Source of the DNA: Myxococcales bacterium
Lineage (GTDB): Bacteria; Myxococcota_A; Polyangia; Polyangiales; Polyangiaceae
Reading direction: 5' to 3'
Length of the DNA: 58,156 nucleotides
Assembly: GCA_012514535.1 (NCBI GenBank)
Contig: JAAZAA010000275.1
Coordinates: forward strand, 1 to 58,156
Shown here: in pieces, positions 33,662 to 41,824 of the stretch
How positions within the stretch are numbered: the first letter of the stretch is position 1
Layout of the letters: each line of letters starts with the position of its first letter
Translations under genes and position numbers: made by a program
Notes under the pieces: generated by a model
The model's database searches: none
Seen by the model: only the letters and a program-made list of their open reading frames with translations
Told to the model about the DNA's origin: nothing

Positions 33662-34675
33662 GTGTCGGAACCTACAGTGACGGGCGGCGACGTCGAGCTC
33701 CTCCGGCGTTGCCACGACGCGTGTACCCGGTTGGAGCAGCAGCTCGCGCGCATCGTGGTCGGGCAGACCGAGGTGGTGCACCTGATGCTCACGGCCCTGC
33801 TCGCCCGTGGGCACGCCCTGCTCGTCGGTGTCCCGGGCCTGGCGAAGACTCTCCTGGTGTCCAGCGTCGCCCAGGCCCTCGATTTGTCCTTCGGGCGCGT
33901 CCAGTTCACGCCCGATCTGCTGCCCGCGGACATCACCGGCACCGACGTCTTGCACGAGATGGAGCACGAGCGGGGGGTGCGGCGCGAGGTGCAGTTCATG
34001 CCAGGGCCGATCTTCCGCAACCTCGTGTTGGCGGACGAGATCAACCGCACACCGCCGAAGACCCAGGCAGCGCTGCTCCAGGCGATGCAGGAACAGCACG
34101 TCACCGTAGGAGGCACGACGCACCCGCTCCCGAACCCCTTCCAGGTGTTCGCCACGCGGAACCCCATCGAGCAGGAGGGGACCTATCCCCTGCCCGAGGC
34201 GCAGCTCGACCGATTCCTCCTGGAGGTCCACGTGGGCTACCCCAGCGCCGACGAAGAGCTGGAGATCGCCCGGCGGACGACCTCGGGGGAGCCGCCCCAG
34301 CTCGAGCCCGTGGTGGGCGCCGACGAGGTCCGCGAGCTGGGCGATCTCGTGCCGCGCATCCCCGTGACGGAGGAAGCGGTGGCCTTGGCGGTCCGCTTGG
34401 CCCGCTCGTCGCGCCCCGACGAGCCCAACGCGCCGGAGCTGGTCCGCAAGTACGTGCGGTTCGGAGCCGGGCCCCGCGGGAGCCGCGCGTTGGTGCTGGC
34501 GGCCAAGGCGCGGGCGGCGGTCCGTGGTGAGGCCGCGGCGGACGTCGACGACGTCCTCGCCCTGGCGCTCCCCGCCTTGAGGCACCGGCTGGTGCTCAGC
34601 TACCGGGCGGACGCCGACGGGGTGAGCGACGCGGACATCGTGGGTGAGCTCGTCGCGCGGGCTCGGCCCCGCTGA
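33662..34675 (+). CDS. MoxR-family AAA+ ATPase
   Basis: 337 residues from GTG 33662; a TTG at 33644 is an alternative. Walker A-like GVPGLAKT, Walker B LVLADEINRTPPKTQAALLQAMQE, sensor FATRNPIEQEGTYPLPEAQLDRFL, and the C-terminal lid are all present. MoxR proteins act as chaperones that mature metalloproteins or VWA-containing complexes. Usually DUF58 and VWA genes follow; here none does. It is divergent from the small membrane and flippase-like genes, and its client is unknown. Confidence 0.94.
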   Translation: MSEPTVTGGDVELLRRCHDACTRLEQQLARIVVGQTEVVHLMLTALLARGHALLVGVPGLAKTLLVSSVAQALDLSFGRVQFTPDLLPADITGTDVLHEMEHERGVRREVQFMPGPIFRNLVLADEINRTPPKTQAALLQAMQEQHVTVGGTTHPLPNPFQVFATRNPIEQEGTYPLPEAQLDRFLLEVHVGYPSADEELEIARRTTSGEPPQLEPVVGADEVRELGDLVPRIPVTEEAVALAVRLARSSRPDEPNAPELVRKYVRFGAGPRGSRALVLAAKARAAVRGEAAADVDDVLALALPALRHRLVLSYRADADGVSDADIVGELVARARPR

Positions 34676-34798
34676 GCCAATCGGGCCGGATTCCGCGCCG
34701 GTGGCCCCTTGCTCGCGGCCCCTCGCTTTGGCAGGGTGCGCGCGGCTGGAATGGCCGCGCCGGTTCGAGCGTTTGAGGCCTGGCTGGAGTCACGATTC

Positions 34799-35290
34799 AT
34801 GCGCTGTTCGTCGACGGTCTGGAAAATCGCCTTACTGGTGTGCATGGCTGTGGTGGGACTCTCCGGGTGTCGACCCCGGGTGATCCCCAACACCGACGTG
34901 CGCGACACGGAGTTCAACCGCCGGGTGGTCGAGTTCTGTGAGGAATACCGGCGGGCCGTGGAGCGGCGCAACGTCGCTTTGCTCCTGAAGTTCGCCGACC
35001 CGAACTACTACGAGGACGGCGGGAACATCGACGCCACGGACGACATCGACTACGCGGGGCTGCGGGAGTACCTGCAGACGCGCTTCGCCGAGGCGCGCGC
35101 GATCCGCTACGAGATCCGTTATCGGGACGTCTCCCAGGGGCCCGACGACGTCGTGTTCGTCGATTACACCTACAGCGCGAGCTACAAGCTGCCCACCGAA
35201 GACGGAGAGGTGTGGCGGCGGCAGGTGGCGGACAACCGCCTGGAGCTGCTCCCCCAAGGGGACACCTTCACGATCCTCCGCGGCATGTGA
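34799..35290 (+). CDS. Lipoprotein with NTF2-like (SnoaL) fold
   Basis: 163 residues. Lipobox GLSGC at about residues 20-24. The mature part has a helix-sheet order typical of NTF2-like proteins: FNRRVVEFCEEYRRAVERRNVALLLKFADPNYYEDGG, followed by strands IRYEIRYRDVSQGPDDVVFVDYTYSASYKL. No catalytic residues are evident; it is probably a binding or structural domain in the periplasm. It converges on another lipoprotein gene. Confidence 0.8.
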   Translation: MRCSSTVWKIALLVCMAVVGLSGCRPRVIPNTDVRDTEFNRRVVEFCEEYRRAVERRNVALLLKFADPNYYEDGGNIDATDDIDYAGLREYLQTRFAEARAIRYEIRYRDVSQGPDDVVFVDYTYSASYKLPTEDGEVWRRQVADNRLELLPQGDTFTILRGM

Positions 35291-35414
35291 GCGCCCGCCG
35301 GGCGCAGACCGAGGGTCGGGCGCACGCCGAGAACGAGCCGACCGCGACGCGCGCGGCGCCGGTGCTGCCCGCCCACGGCACGGGGGAAGCAGCGGAGACG
35401 GCAGGACCGCCCGA

Positions 35415-36098
35415 TCAGAGCAGCTGAAAGTCCTCGAGGATGCGGGCGATCACGAGCCGCTCACCGTCGTCGACGATCACGAAGGTGAGCTCCGGCCCGA
35501 AGAGGCGGACGTTGCCCGCGTGGGTCGTCGACGGGCGGACGGTCAGGGCGATCTCGCCCTCCGCGCGCGGGCGATAGCCGCTGTCGCTCGCCGAGCCGAC
35601 GAACGAGGGAGCGTCGTCCGCGCGGCGGATCTGGACGTCTCCCGGGCGGAACAGGGACGTGGCGGGGAGCGCGTCGTAGTTTAAACGTGTCAGCCGTCGT
35701 CGCCAGTACTCGCGGGCGCTGCGAAAGTCTCGCCCCGAGGTGAGCTGCTGGACCGCCCCCGGGCTCAGCAGCGCGTCGAGGGCCGTGGCGTCTTCGCGCT
35801 GGACGGCGCGGAGGAACGCCTCCACGAGCTCCAGCGCCTGGCTGGCGTCGAGGGGCGGGGCCAACACCCGCGTCCGCTCGTCGTGGGAGGCGGGGGTCGG
35901 CGCGGCGAAGCGCGGCTCGATGGACACCCCGGGCGCGCGACGGGGTCCGCCCGGCGGCTCGAGGCGAGTCGGGTAATCGGGGGGAGAGCTCGCGCAGCCC
36001 AGGGGGCCCAGGGCGCAGCTCACGCCGAGCGCCCAGCGCCAGCTCCCTGCGGCGGAGGCGCTCTGGAGGAGCCGGCGAGCGCGTCGACGTCGGGTCAC
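35415..36098 (-). CDS. Lipoprotein of unknown function
   Basis: 227 residues from GTG 36098. Basic N-terminus, hydrophobic stretch and lipobox (LGPLGC). After a Pro/Arg-rich linker, residues 80-227 have a helix then strand pattern (LVEAFLRAVQREDATALDALLSPGAV, then EIALTVRPSTTHAGNVRL and LTFVIVDDGERLVIARIL). This again suggests an NTF2-like fold, as in the convergent neighbour. The two may be distant relatives. No enzyme function can be assigned. Confidence 0.72.
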   Translation of the reverse strand: MTRRRRARRLLQSASAAGSWRWALGVSCALGPLGCASSPPDYPTRLEPPGGPRRAPGVSIEPRFAAPTPASHDERTRVLAPPLDASQALELVEAFLRAVQREDATALDALLSPGAVQQLTSGRDFRSAREYWRRRLTRLNYDALPATSLFRPGDVQIRRADDAPSFVGSASDSGYRPRAEGEIALTVRPSTTHAGNVRLFGPELTFVIVDDGERLVIARILEDFQLL

Positions 36099-36222
36099 GG
36101 CCTGGTCATGGCAAGGAGCCGGCCCAGGGCGCAAGCGTCGGAGCGCACTCCCTGCGCCCAGCGGCCGGCCGCACCCCTACTCCGCCTGGACGTATCGGGG
36201 AGGGAGAGGCCGGGGAGGGGCC

Positions 36223-37041
36223 TCACAGGGGTTCGGTCTCCGGAGCTCCCGTCGGCTCGGCGCTCACGCAGATCCCGTCGGGGAGCCGCTCCCACCCCGG
36301 AGGAGTGGACTCGAGCCCGGAGACGAGCAACGTGAAGCGGCTGCTCTCGACGGTGGGCACGTTCGCCCCCTCGGGGCCCAGCACCGCCTCGATGTCCGCG
36401 CGCCCGCGGAACACGCGCATCGCCAGGGCGCCGGAGCGGTGCGCCACCACCAGGTGCTCGCCGTTGCTCACGAACCAGTCACCGTCGCCCTTCTCCTGAC
36501 CTTGCTCGGCGGACATGCGATCGATGAGCGCGATCGCGGAGCGCAGGGCGTCACGAATCTGCGCGGGGCGCACGCCGTTCTCCCGGAGCACGTTCGCGTC
36601 GTGCAGGAAGGAGAGGAACGTGTAGAACACGAGCTCGGAGTCCGTCTCGCCGCGCACGTTCTGGCGCAGGAACGTCGGCAGCGCCTCGAGCAAGCGCGGC
36701 CGGAGGTGCTCGTAGTCGGGCAGAGTGCCGCTGCTGCCGAACAGCCAGCCACCGTAGCGGAAGGGTTGGGTGTTCTCCGTGCGCAGCTCCCCCGTGGTCG
36801 GGGTGCGCACATGGCCGAGCAGCGCGGTGGTGCGGATCGCGAGGACGGTCTCGCTCAGGTCCACCACGTCTCGATCGTCGGTGGGCCGCCGGCGCAAGAG
36901 GGTCTCACCCGACTGGAAGAACCCCACGCCCCAGCCGAGCGCATGATCGGCCCTCTTCACTCGCACCACCTCCGGGTGGGCGGTGAGCAGCTGCGCCCCG
37001 AGATCGGGTCGGTTGCCGATGAATGCGAAGATCCTAGCCAT
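36223..37041 (-). CDS. Class II glutamine-amidotransferase-fold protein without the N-terminal cysteine
   Basis: 272 residues from the ATG at 37041 (MARIFAFIGNRPD). Fold motifs of GATase class II are present: HVRTPTTGELRTENTQPFRYGGWLFGSSGTLPD corresponds to the glutamine-binding region (R-x-x-T, N-x-Q-P, hNG-like segment). True enzymes expose Cys at position 2 as the nucleophile. Here residue 2 is Ala, so glutaminase activity is not expected. Similar MAR- starts occur, from memory, in myxobacteria. It is divergent from the haem-oxygenase-like gene with a shared 160-bp promoter region. Confidence 0.8.
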   Translation of the reverse strand: MARIFAFIGNRPDLGAQLLTAHPEVVRVKRADHALGWGVGFFQSGETLLRRRPTDDRDVVDLSETVLAIRTTALLGHVRTPTTGELRTENTQPFRYGGWLFGSSGTLPDYEHLRPRLLEALPTFLRQNVRGETDSELVFYTFLSFLHDANVLRENGVRPAQIRDALRSAIALIDRMSAEQGQEKGDGDWFVSNGEHLVVAHRSGALAMRVFRGRADIEAVLGPEGANVPTVESSRFTLLVSGLESTPPGWERLPDGICVSAEPTGAPETEPL

Positions 37042-37090
37042 CGTTTCGTCCTGAGCCTCCGGAGGATGTCGCACCGGTACCAGCGGTGGC

Positions 37091-37101
37091 ATCGTAACGA
37101 T
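37091..37101. promoter_or_regulatory. Short palindrome in a divergent promoter region
   Basis: ATCGT-A-ACGAT is an inverted repeat with 5-bp arms. It sits between the two divergent starts (37041 and 37209), a position suitable for an operator shared by both genes. It is short and could be chance. Confidence 0.3.
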
Positions 37102-37196
37102 ACAATTGAAGCAGGTCCGGTGCAGCCGACAATGGCGGAACCTCGGCTGGAGCATCTCGAGCAGCGCTCGAGGTATCCAAGGGGGTTCGAGGTCCG

Positions 37197-37202
37197 AGGA
37201 GG
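37197..37202 (+). promoter_or_regulatory. Ribosome-binding site deciding a GTG start
   Basis: AGGAGG lies 6 nt upstream of GTG 37209. It directly abuts GTG 37203, which is too close for initiation, so 37209 is the preferred start. Confidence 0.7.
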
Positions 37203-37208
37203 GTGAAG

Positions 37209-37937
37209 GTGGAGCGCGACGATTTTCGAGAGGCCTTGTTGTCCGTCATGGAGGGGAAGCGACACTGGGCGTGGCCTGCCTTCGAGCGAGGCGAGGTGCC
37301 CAAGGACCTCCTGCACATCCACCTGGAGCAGGAGTACGCGGTGTACGTGCGGGACTTCCCGGTGCTCGTCGGGCGCGCCTACGTGCAGTGTCCCATTCCG
37401 GTGGTGCGTCGCGAGCTCATCGAGAACATGTACGAGGAGGAGACGGGCGCGTTGGTCGCAGGAGAACCCCACCCGGAGCTCTTTCTTCGGTACCCGGCGG
37501 CCCTCGGCATGGACTTGCGACGCTTCGAGGCGGTCGAGCTCCTCCCGGGGGCGCGCCGCTACCGCGCCGTGCTCGACGACGCGACCACCTCGCGCGGGTG
37601 GGCGCCCGCCGCGGCGGTGACGACCCTCTTCTTGGAGGGTACCCCGTACGAGCGCGGCGAACTCGATCCATCTGCTCCCAAACGACCTCAGCCACCTCTC
37701 GAAGACCACCCCCTCGTCCGGCACTACGGCTGCTCCCTCGAGGCCCTTGCCCTCGTCAAAGCGCACCGCCAAGTGGAGGGGGACCACAGGCAGGCGGCCT
37801 GGCGCGTCGTGCTGGACCACACCCCGGCCGAAGAGCGGGCGGTCGTGGTCCGCGCCATGGAAGAGGTCGCTCGACACTGGCAGACCTACCGCGACGACGT
37901 CGCCGAGGCCTGCGGTCTGCGGCGGCCAACCCCCTAG
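37209..37937 (+). CDS. Haem-oxygenase-like diiron family protein (TenA/PqqC-like fold)
   Basis: 242 residues, all-helical. Candidate metal-ligand segments are NMYEEETGALVAGEPHPELF in the first half and KAHRQVEGDHRQ in the second. The latter reads H-x3-E-x2-H, comparable with the H-x3-D-x2-H of CADD-type diiron oxidases. Members of this superfamily oxidise varied small molecules using two irons and oxygen. Substrate cannot be told. It is divergent from the Cys-less amidotransferase homologue, and the pair may act together (inference). Confidence 0.75.
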   Translation: MERDDFREALLSVMEGKRHWAWPAFERGEVPKDLLHIHLEQEYAVYVRDFPVLVGRAYVQCPIPVVRRELIENMYEEETGALVAGEPHPELFLRYPAALGMDLRRFEAVELLPGARRYRAVLDDATTSRGWAPAAAVTTLFLEGTPYERGELDPSAPKRPQPPLEDHPLVRHYGCSLEALALVKAHRQVEGDHRQAAWRVVLDHTPAEERAVVVRAMEEVARHWQTYRDDVAEACGLRRPTP

Positions 37938-38168
37938 CGAAGGGGCGTCGAGCGCCGTGCCGATGGTGCCTGGTGGTGGCCTCCCCTGCGGCACGGCACC
38001 CCACTGCAGAGCGGGGGCGGAGCGGGGGAGAGCCCCCTCTTTCGGGAGTGGCGGGTGTGGGTGCGTTCCGCCCACAGGCGCGCTATCAAGCGCCTACATG
38101 GACGTTTCTCGCCTGAACGGACGACAGTGGGGAGGACCTCGGCGGGCTCTCTGGGGAGGCTGGAGGTC

Positions 38169-38993
38169 GTGAGCGCGCGCCGATGGCCCGTGGGGGTGGG
38201 ATGGCCCGTGTGGGTGATGTGTTGGTCGCTCGTCGTCGCCCTGGGGTGTGGCGCGATGTATCCCGAGGTGCGCGCGCCCGTGCGCCCATTTCCCTCGGCC
38301 TGGACCCCCGAACCGCCCCCTCCAGAGGAGGTGGTGTATCTGGAGTTCGTCGAGGCTTACATCCCCAAGCGCACCCGCGACGGTCGCGAGTGGGGCACGC
38401 GTGGGCCCGCGTCCTTTGGAAAGATCGTGGTGGACGGTCGTGAGATCTTGGTGACTCCGGTCAACTCGGGGAGCTTTCAGCCGACGTGGCCCGAGCAGCG
38501 GCGCGCGAACTATCGGATCCGCCGCGGGGCGGACGTGCGCATCGAGCTCTGGGACGCGAGGACCATCAAGAACCGCCCCATTTGCCTCAAGCAGTTGGGG
38601 AGCCTCCACGACGAGGTGTCTCCGGCGCCCGTGGAGTTCGTCTGCGAGGAGACGGGCGCGCGCGTGCTGGTGAACATCGCGCCGGGGCGACCGCTGCTCG
38701 GCCTGGGGATGTACTACGAGCTCCAGGGATCGGGGGGCGTGCGCGTGACCCGGGTCGTCGAGGAGTCGCCCGCCAGCCGAGCGGGGATCGGGGCGGGGAC
38801 ACGGATTTTGACGCTGCAGGGGCGCTCGGTGCAGGAGCTCGACGCCCTCGACATCAAGAGCCTCGTCAACGCGAACTCACGCACGGGGCTGGAGATGGAT
38901 CTGCTCTTCCCCGACGGGAAGCGGCAGAGCGTCACCCTGAAGGAGGAGGCGATGTACCCCCTGGTACACGAGCCTTTGAGTTTGGAGCAATGA
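38169..38993 (+). CDS. PDZ-domain lipoprotein
   Basis: 274 residues from GTG 38169. Lipobox VALGC (Cys27). A beta-rich domain at about 45-150 (VYLEFVEAYIPKRTRDGREWG, then RRGADVRIELWDAR) looks C2-like. A PDZ domain at about 180-265 has GSGGVRVTRVVEESPASRAGIGAGTRILTLQGRSV. PDZ domains bind C-terminal tails of other proteins, so a periplasmic scaffold or chaperone role is likely. There is no protease domain. Its stop overlaps the start of ygfZ. Confidence 0.82.
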   Translation: MSARRWPVGVGWPVWVMCWSLVVALGCGAMYPEVRAPVRPFPSAWTPEPPPPEEVVYLEFVEAYIPKRTRDGREWGTRGPASFGKIVVDGREILVTPVNSGSFQPTWPEQRRANYRIRRGADVRIELWDARTIKNRPICLKQLGSLHDEVSPAPVEFVCEETGARVLVNIAPGRPLLGLGMYYELQGSGGVRVTRVVEESPASRAGIGAGTRILTLQGRSVQELDALDIKSLVNANSRTGLEMDLLFPDGKRQSVTLKEEAMYPLVHEPLSLEQ

Positions 38994-39949
38994 TGACGGT
39001 CGATCGTGGGAAAGAGCAGGGGACCAGGAGCGGGCGCCCCGAAGCGGCAGGCTTCACCGTGGCCCTGCGCCGCCCCGAGTGGGGCACCCTGCGCGTCACG
39101 GGGCCCGATCGCGCCACCTGGCTGAACGGGATCGTCACCTGCGACGTGAGCGCGGCGACGCAGGACCAGGGCGCGTGGGGGTTGCTCCTCTCGAAGCAGG
39201 GCAAGATCGAGGCGGAGCTGCAGATCGTCGAATCTGGGGACGCCCTGTTCATCGCGGTGCCCCCGGGGAAGGCCGACGAGGTGGCCGCGACCCTCGATCG
39301 CTACCTCGTGATGGAGGACGCGGAGATCGAGGTGGTGCCGGGGTGCGCTTGGTGGGAGCTCCACGGCGCGGGCGCGGCGACGACGGCCCACGAGGTGAAG
39401 GAGGAGACGAGCAGCGACGGCGCCGTCTTCGCGGCGGGCGCGATGAGCTGGACCGCGCTGGGCGGCGCCGCCCTGGTGGGGCCCGCCGAGGGGCTTGCCA
39501 CCATCGAGGCAGCCCTGGAGCGGGCGGGGGTGCGCGTCCTGGAGCCGGCGGCGTGGGAGGCAGAGCGGATCCGCCTCGGGCTGCCCCGCTACGGGGTGGA
39601 CTATGGGGGGCAGGACAACCCGCACGCGGCGGGCCTCGAGCGGCGCACCGTGAGCTGGAGCAAGGGCTGCTACCTCGGCCAGGAGGTGGTGTGCATGCAG
39701 GACATGCGGGGCAAGGTGAAGCGGACGCTCATGCGTCTCGAGCTGGACGACCCGGAGGTGGCCGACGTCGAGGCGGACGCGGAGGTGACCGAAGGGTCCC
39801 CGGGGCAAGCGTGCGGGCGCGTGACGAGCCGAGCGGGCGGGTTCGCCCTGGCGTCCCTGAAGGCGCCAGCGACCGAGCCCGGGACTCGCGTCGGCGTCGG
39901 GAGCACGATGGCCACCGTGCGCGCCCTCGAGCTCTCGGAGAGCCAATGA
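38993..39949 (+). CDS. ygfZ: Folate-binding YgfZ-family protein
   Basis: 318 residues from ATG 38993, which has a GGAG 5 nt upstream; ATG 38990 is also possible. GcvT-like fold, with LRVTGPDRATWLNGIVTCDV at the N-terminus and the diagnostic SKGCYLGQEVV motif (K-G-C-Y-x-G-Q-E). It ends with FALASLKAPATEPGTRV. YgfZ uses tetrahydrofolate to help repair or assemble iron-sulfur clusters. Clients here may include RlmN, a radical SAM enzyme two genes downstream. Confidence 0.93.
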   Translation: MTVDRGKEQGTRSGRPEAAGFTVALRRPEWGTLRVTGPDRATWLNGIVTCDVSAATQDQGAWGLLLSKQGKIEAELQIVESGDALFIAVPPGKADEVAATLDRYLVMEDAEIEVVPGCAWWELHGAGAATTAHEVKEETSSDGAVFAAGAMSWTALGGAALVGPAEGLATIEAALERAGVRVLEPAAWEAERIRLGLPRYGVDYGGQDNPHAAGLERRTVSWSKGCYLGQEVVCMQDMRGKVKRTLMRLELDDPEVADVEADAEVTEGSPGQACGRVTSRAGGFALASLKAPATEPGTRVGVGSTMATVRALELSESQ

Positions 39950-39998
39950 GCGTCGGCCTCGTTCCCTCGTCGCCTCGGGTGATGCTACCGTGCTCTCG

Positions 39999-40967
39999 AT
40001 GACGCAGGAGAGCAGTCGCCTAGGCGGAGTGGGTGCGGGCAGCGGTTTTCGGCGCACGAGCTCGGGGTACCGGGTCGCGGAGGACGCCCTCGGGCTCGTC
40101 GCGGGCACCCCGCTGGTCCGCCTCGGCCGCCTCAGCCCCGCGGGGGGCGCGACGGTCTGGGGGAAGTGTGAGTTCATGAACCCCGCCGGCAGCGTCAAGG
40201 ATCGTCCGGCGCTCGCCATGATCCTCGACGCGGAGCAGTCCGGGCAGATCGCCCCGGGGAGCACCATCGTCGAGGCGACCAGCGGCAACACGGGCATCAG
40301 CCTGGCGATGATCGCCTCGGTGCGCGGGTACCGCTGCGTGCTGGTCATGCCCGAGGACATGAGCCTGGAGCGCCGCTACATCCTGCGGGCCTACGGGGCG
40401 GAGATCGTCCTCACGCCGGCCCACCTGGGCATGTCGGGGGCGGTCGAGAAGGCGGAGGCGCTGCTGCGTCAGACGGCGGGCGCCTTCATGCCGAGTCAGT
40501 TCGACAACCCGGCGAACCCCGCGAGCCACGAGCAGGGCACGGCCCTCGAGATCCTCGAGCAGCTGGAGGGCGCGGTGGACGCCTTCGTCGCCGGGGTGGG
40601 CACCGGCGGGACGGTCACCGGCGTGGGGCGTGTGCTCAAGCAGCGGCTCGACACCGTGCGGGTCGTGGCCGTGGAGCCGGCCAACAGCGCCGTCCTCGCC
40701 GGGAAGAGCCCGGGGTCCCATGGCATCCAGGGGCTCGGCGCGGGGTTCATCCCCGAGAACGTCGACCGCGATGTGATCGATTCCATCGTCGAGGTGAGCG
40801 ACGTCGCGGCCGAGAAGATGGCGCGGCGCCTGGCGCGGGAGGCGGGGCTCTTGGTGGGCCCGTCCTCGGGGGCGAACGTGCACGCCGCCTGTGAGGTGGC
40901 CGCCCAGCTCGACGGCGGCAACGTCGTGACGATCCTGTGCGACTCGGGGGAGCGCTACCTGTTCTGA
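39999..40967 (+). CDS. cysK: Cysteine synthase (O-acetylserine sulfhydrylase family)
   Basis: 322 residues from ATG 39999; GTG 39990 is an alternative. Pyridoxal-phosphate Lys67 lies in MNPAGSVKDR. Next come the substrate loop EATSGNTGISLA, phosphate-binding GVGTGGTVTGVGR, and PSSGANVHA. The enzyme makes cysteine from O-acetylserine and sulfide. CysM or a cystathionine beta-synthase-like enzyme cannot be fully excluded. The neighbours use cysteine-derived iron-sulfur clusters, so the placement is logical. Confidence 0.92.
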   Translation: MTQESSRLGGVGAGSGFRRTSSGYRVAEDALGLVAGTPLVRLGRLSPAGGATVWGKCEFMNPAGSVKDRPALAMILDAEQSGQIAPGSTIVEATSGNTGISLAMIASVRGYRCVLVMPEDMSLERRYILRAYGAEIVLTPAHLGMSGAVEKAEALLRQTAGAFMPSQFDNPANPASHEQGTALEILEQLEGAVDAFVAGVGTGGTVTGVGRVLKQRLDTVRVVAVEPANSAVLAGKSPGSHGIQGLGAGFIPENVDRDVIDSIVEVSDVAAEKMARRLAREAGLLVGPSSGANVHAACEVAAQLDGGNVVTILCDSGERYLF

Positions 40968-40981
40968 GTTCCGAGCCTTTC

Positions 40982-41824
40982 ATGGGAGACCCTTTCGACA
41001 TCCCCGACGCCCTGCCCCTCGACGCGCAGGGTGGACAGACCTTCCCCGCGCTGGTCGCGCTGATGCGCCGCTTGCTCGCCCCCGACGGGTGCCCGTGGGA
41101 CCGGGAGCAGGATTTCGCCTCCCTCCGCCAGTACGTGCTGGAGGAGGCCTGCGAGGTGATCGACGCCATCGACGAGGACGATCGAGCGGCTCTGCGGGAG
41201 GAGCTCGGTGATCTGGCGTTGCAGGTCGTGTTCCTGTCCGAGCTGGCTCGGCGTGAGGGGACCTTCGGGCTCGACGACGTGATTCGGGAGGTCGTCGAGA
41301 AGCTCGTGCGGCGCCACCCGCACGTCTTCGGTGACGGCACGGCGGACGACTCCGTGGAGGTCTTGCGGAGCTGGGAGGCGATCAAGGCGCGCGAGAAGCG
41401 GGCGCGTCCGTTGCTCGACAACATCCCGCGCTCGCTCCCGGCGCTGTTGGGAGCCCAGAAGATGAGCGACCGCGTCGCCCGGGTGGGCTTCGACTGGCCG
41501 GACGTGGCAGGCTCCCGTGGCAAGGTGAGCGAGGAGCTGGAAGAGCTCGACGAGGCCGTCGCCGCCGGCGATCGGGCGGCGATCGAGCACGAACTCGGCG
41601 ACCTCTTCTTCGCCCTGGTGAACTTCGCCCGGCATCACGGCCTGGACGCGGAGCAGGCCTTGCGCAAGAGCAACGATCGCTTTCGTCGGCGCTTCGACCA
41701 CGTGGAGCGCAAGGTCCGCGTAGCCCACGGCGATTGGCCCCGCAGGGAAGGCAAGCCCACGACGGGCGTCCCCCTGGAGGAGCTGGAAGGCTACTGGCAG
41801 GACGCCAAGAGGAACGGGCTGTGA
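40982..41824 (+). CDS. mazG: Nucleoside triphosphate pyrophosphohydrolase MazG
   Basis: 280 residues. Tandem MazG domains carry LLAPDGCPWDREQDFASLRQYVLEEACEVIDAI with EELGDLALQVVF, then SEELEELDEAVAAGD with HELGDLFFALVNFARHHG. The E-E-x-x-E and E-x-x-D metal-binding patterns are intact in both halves. It hydrolyses nucleoside triphosphates to monophosphates, clearing damaged nucleotides and lowering ppGpp. Its stop overlaps the rlmN start (GTGA). Confidence 0.95.
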   Translation: MGDPFDIPDALPLDAQGGQTFPALVALMRRLLAPDGCPWDREQDFASLRQYVLEEACEVIDAIDEDDRAALREELGDLALQVVFLSELARREGTFGLDDVIREVVEKLVRRHPHVFGDGTADDSVEVLRSWEAIKAREKRARPLLDNIPRSLPALLGAQKMSDRVARVGFDWPDVAGSRGKVSEELEELDEAVAAGDRAAIEHELGDLFFALVNFARHHGLDAEQALRKSNDRFRRRFDHVERKVRVAHGDWPRREGKPTTGVPLEELEGYWQDAKRNGL

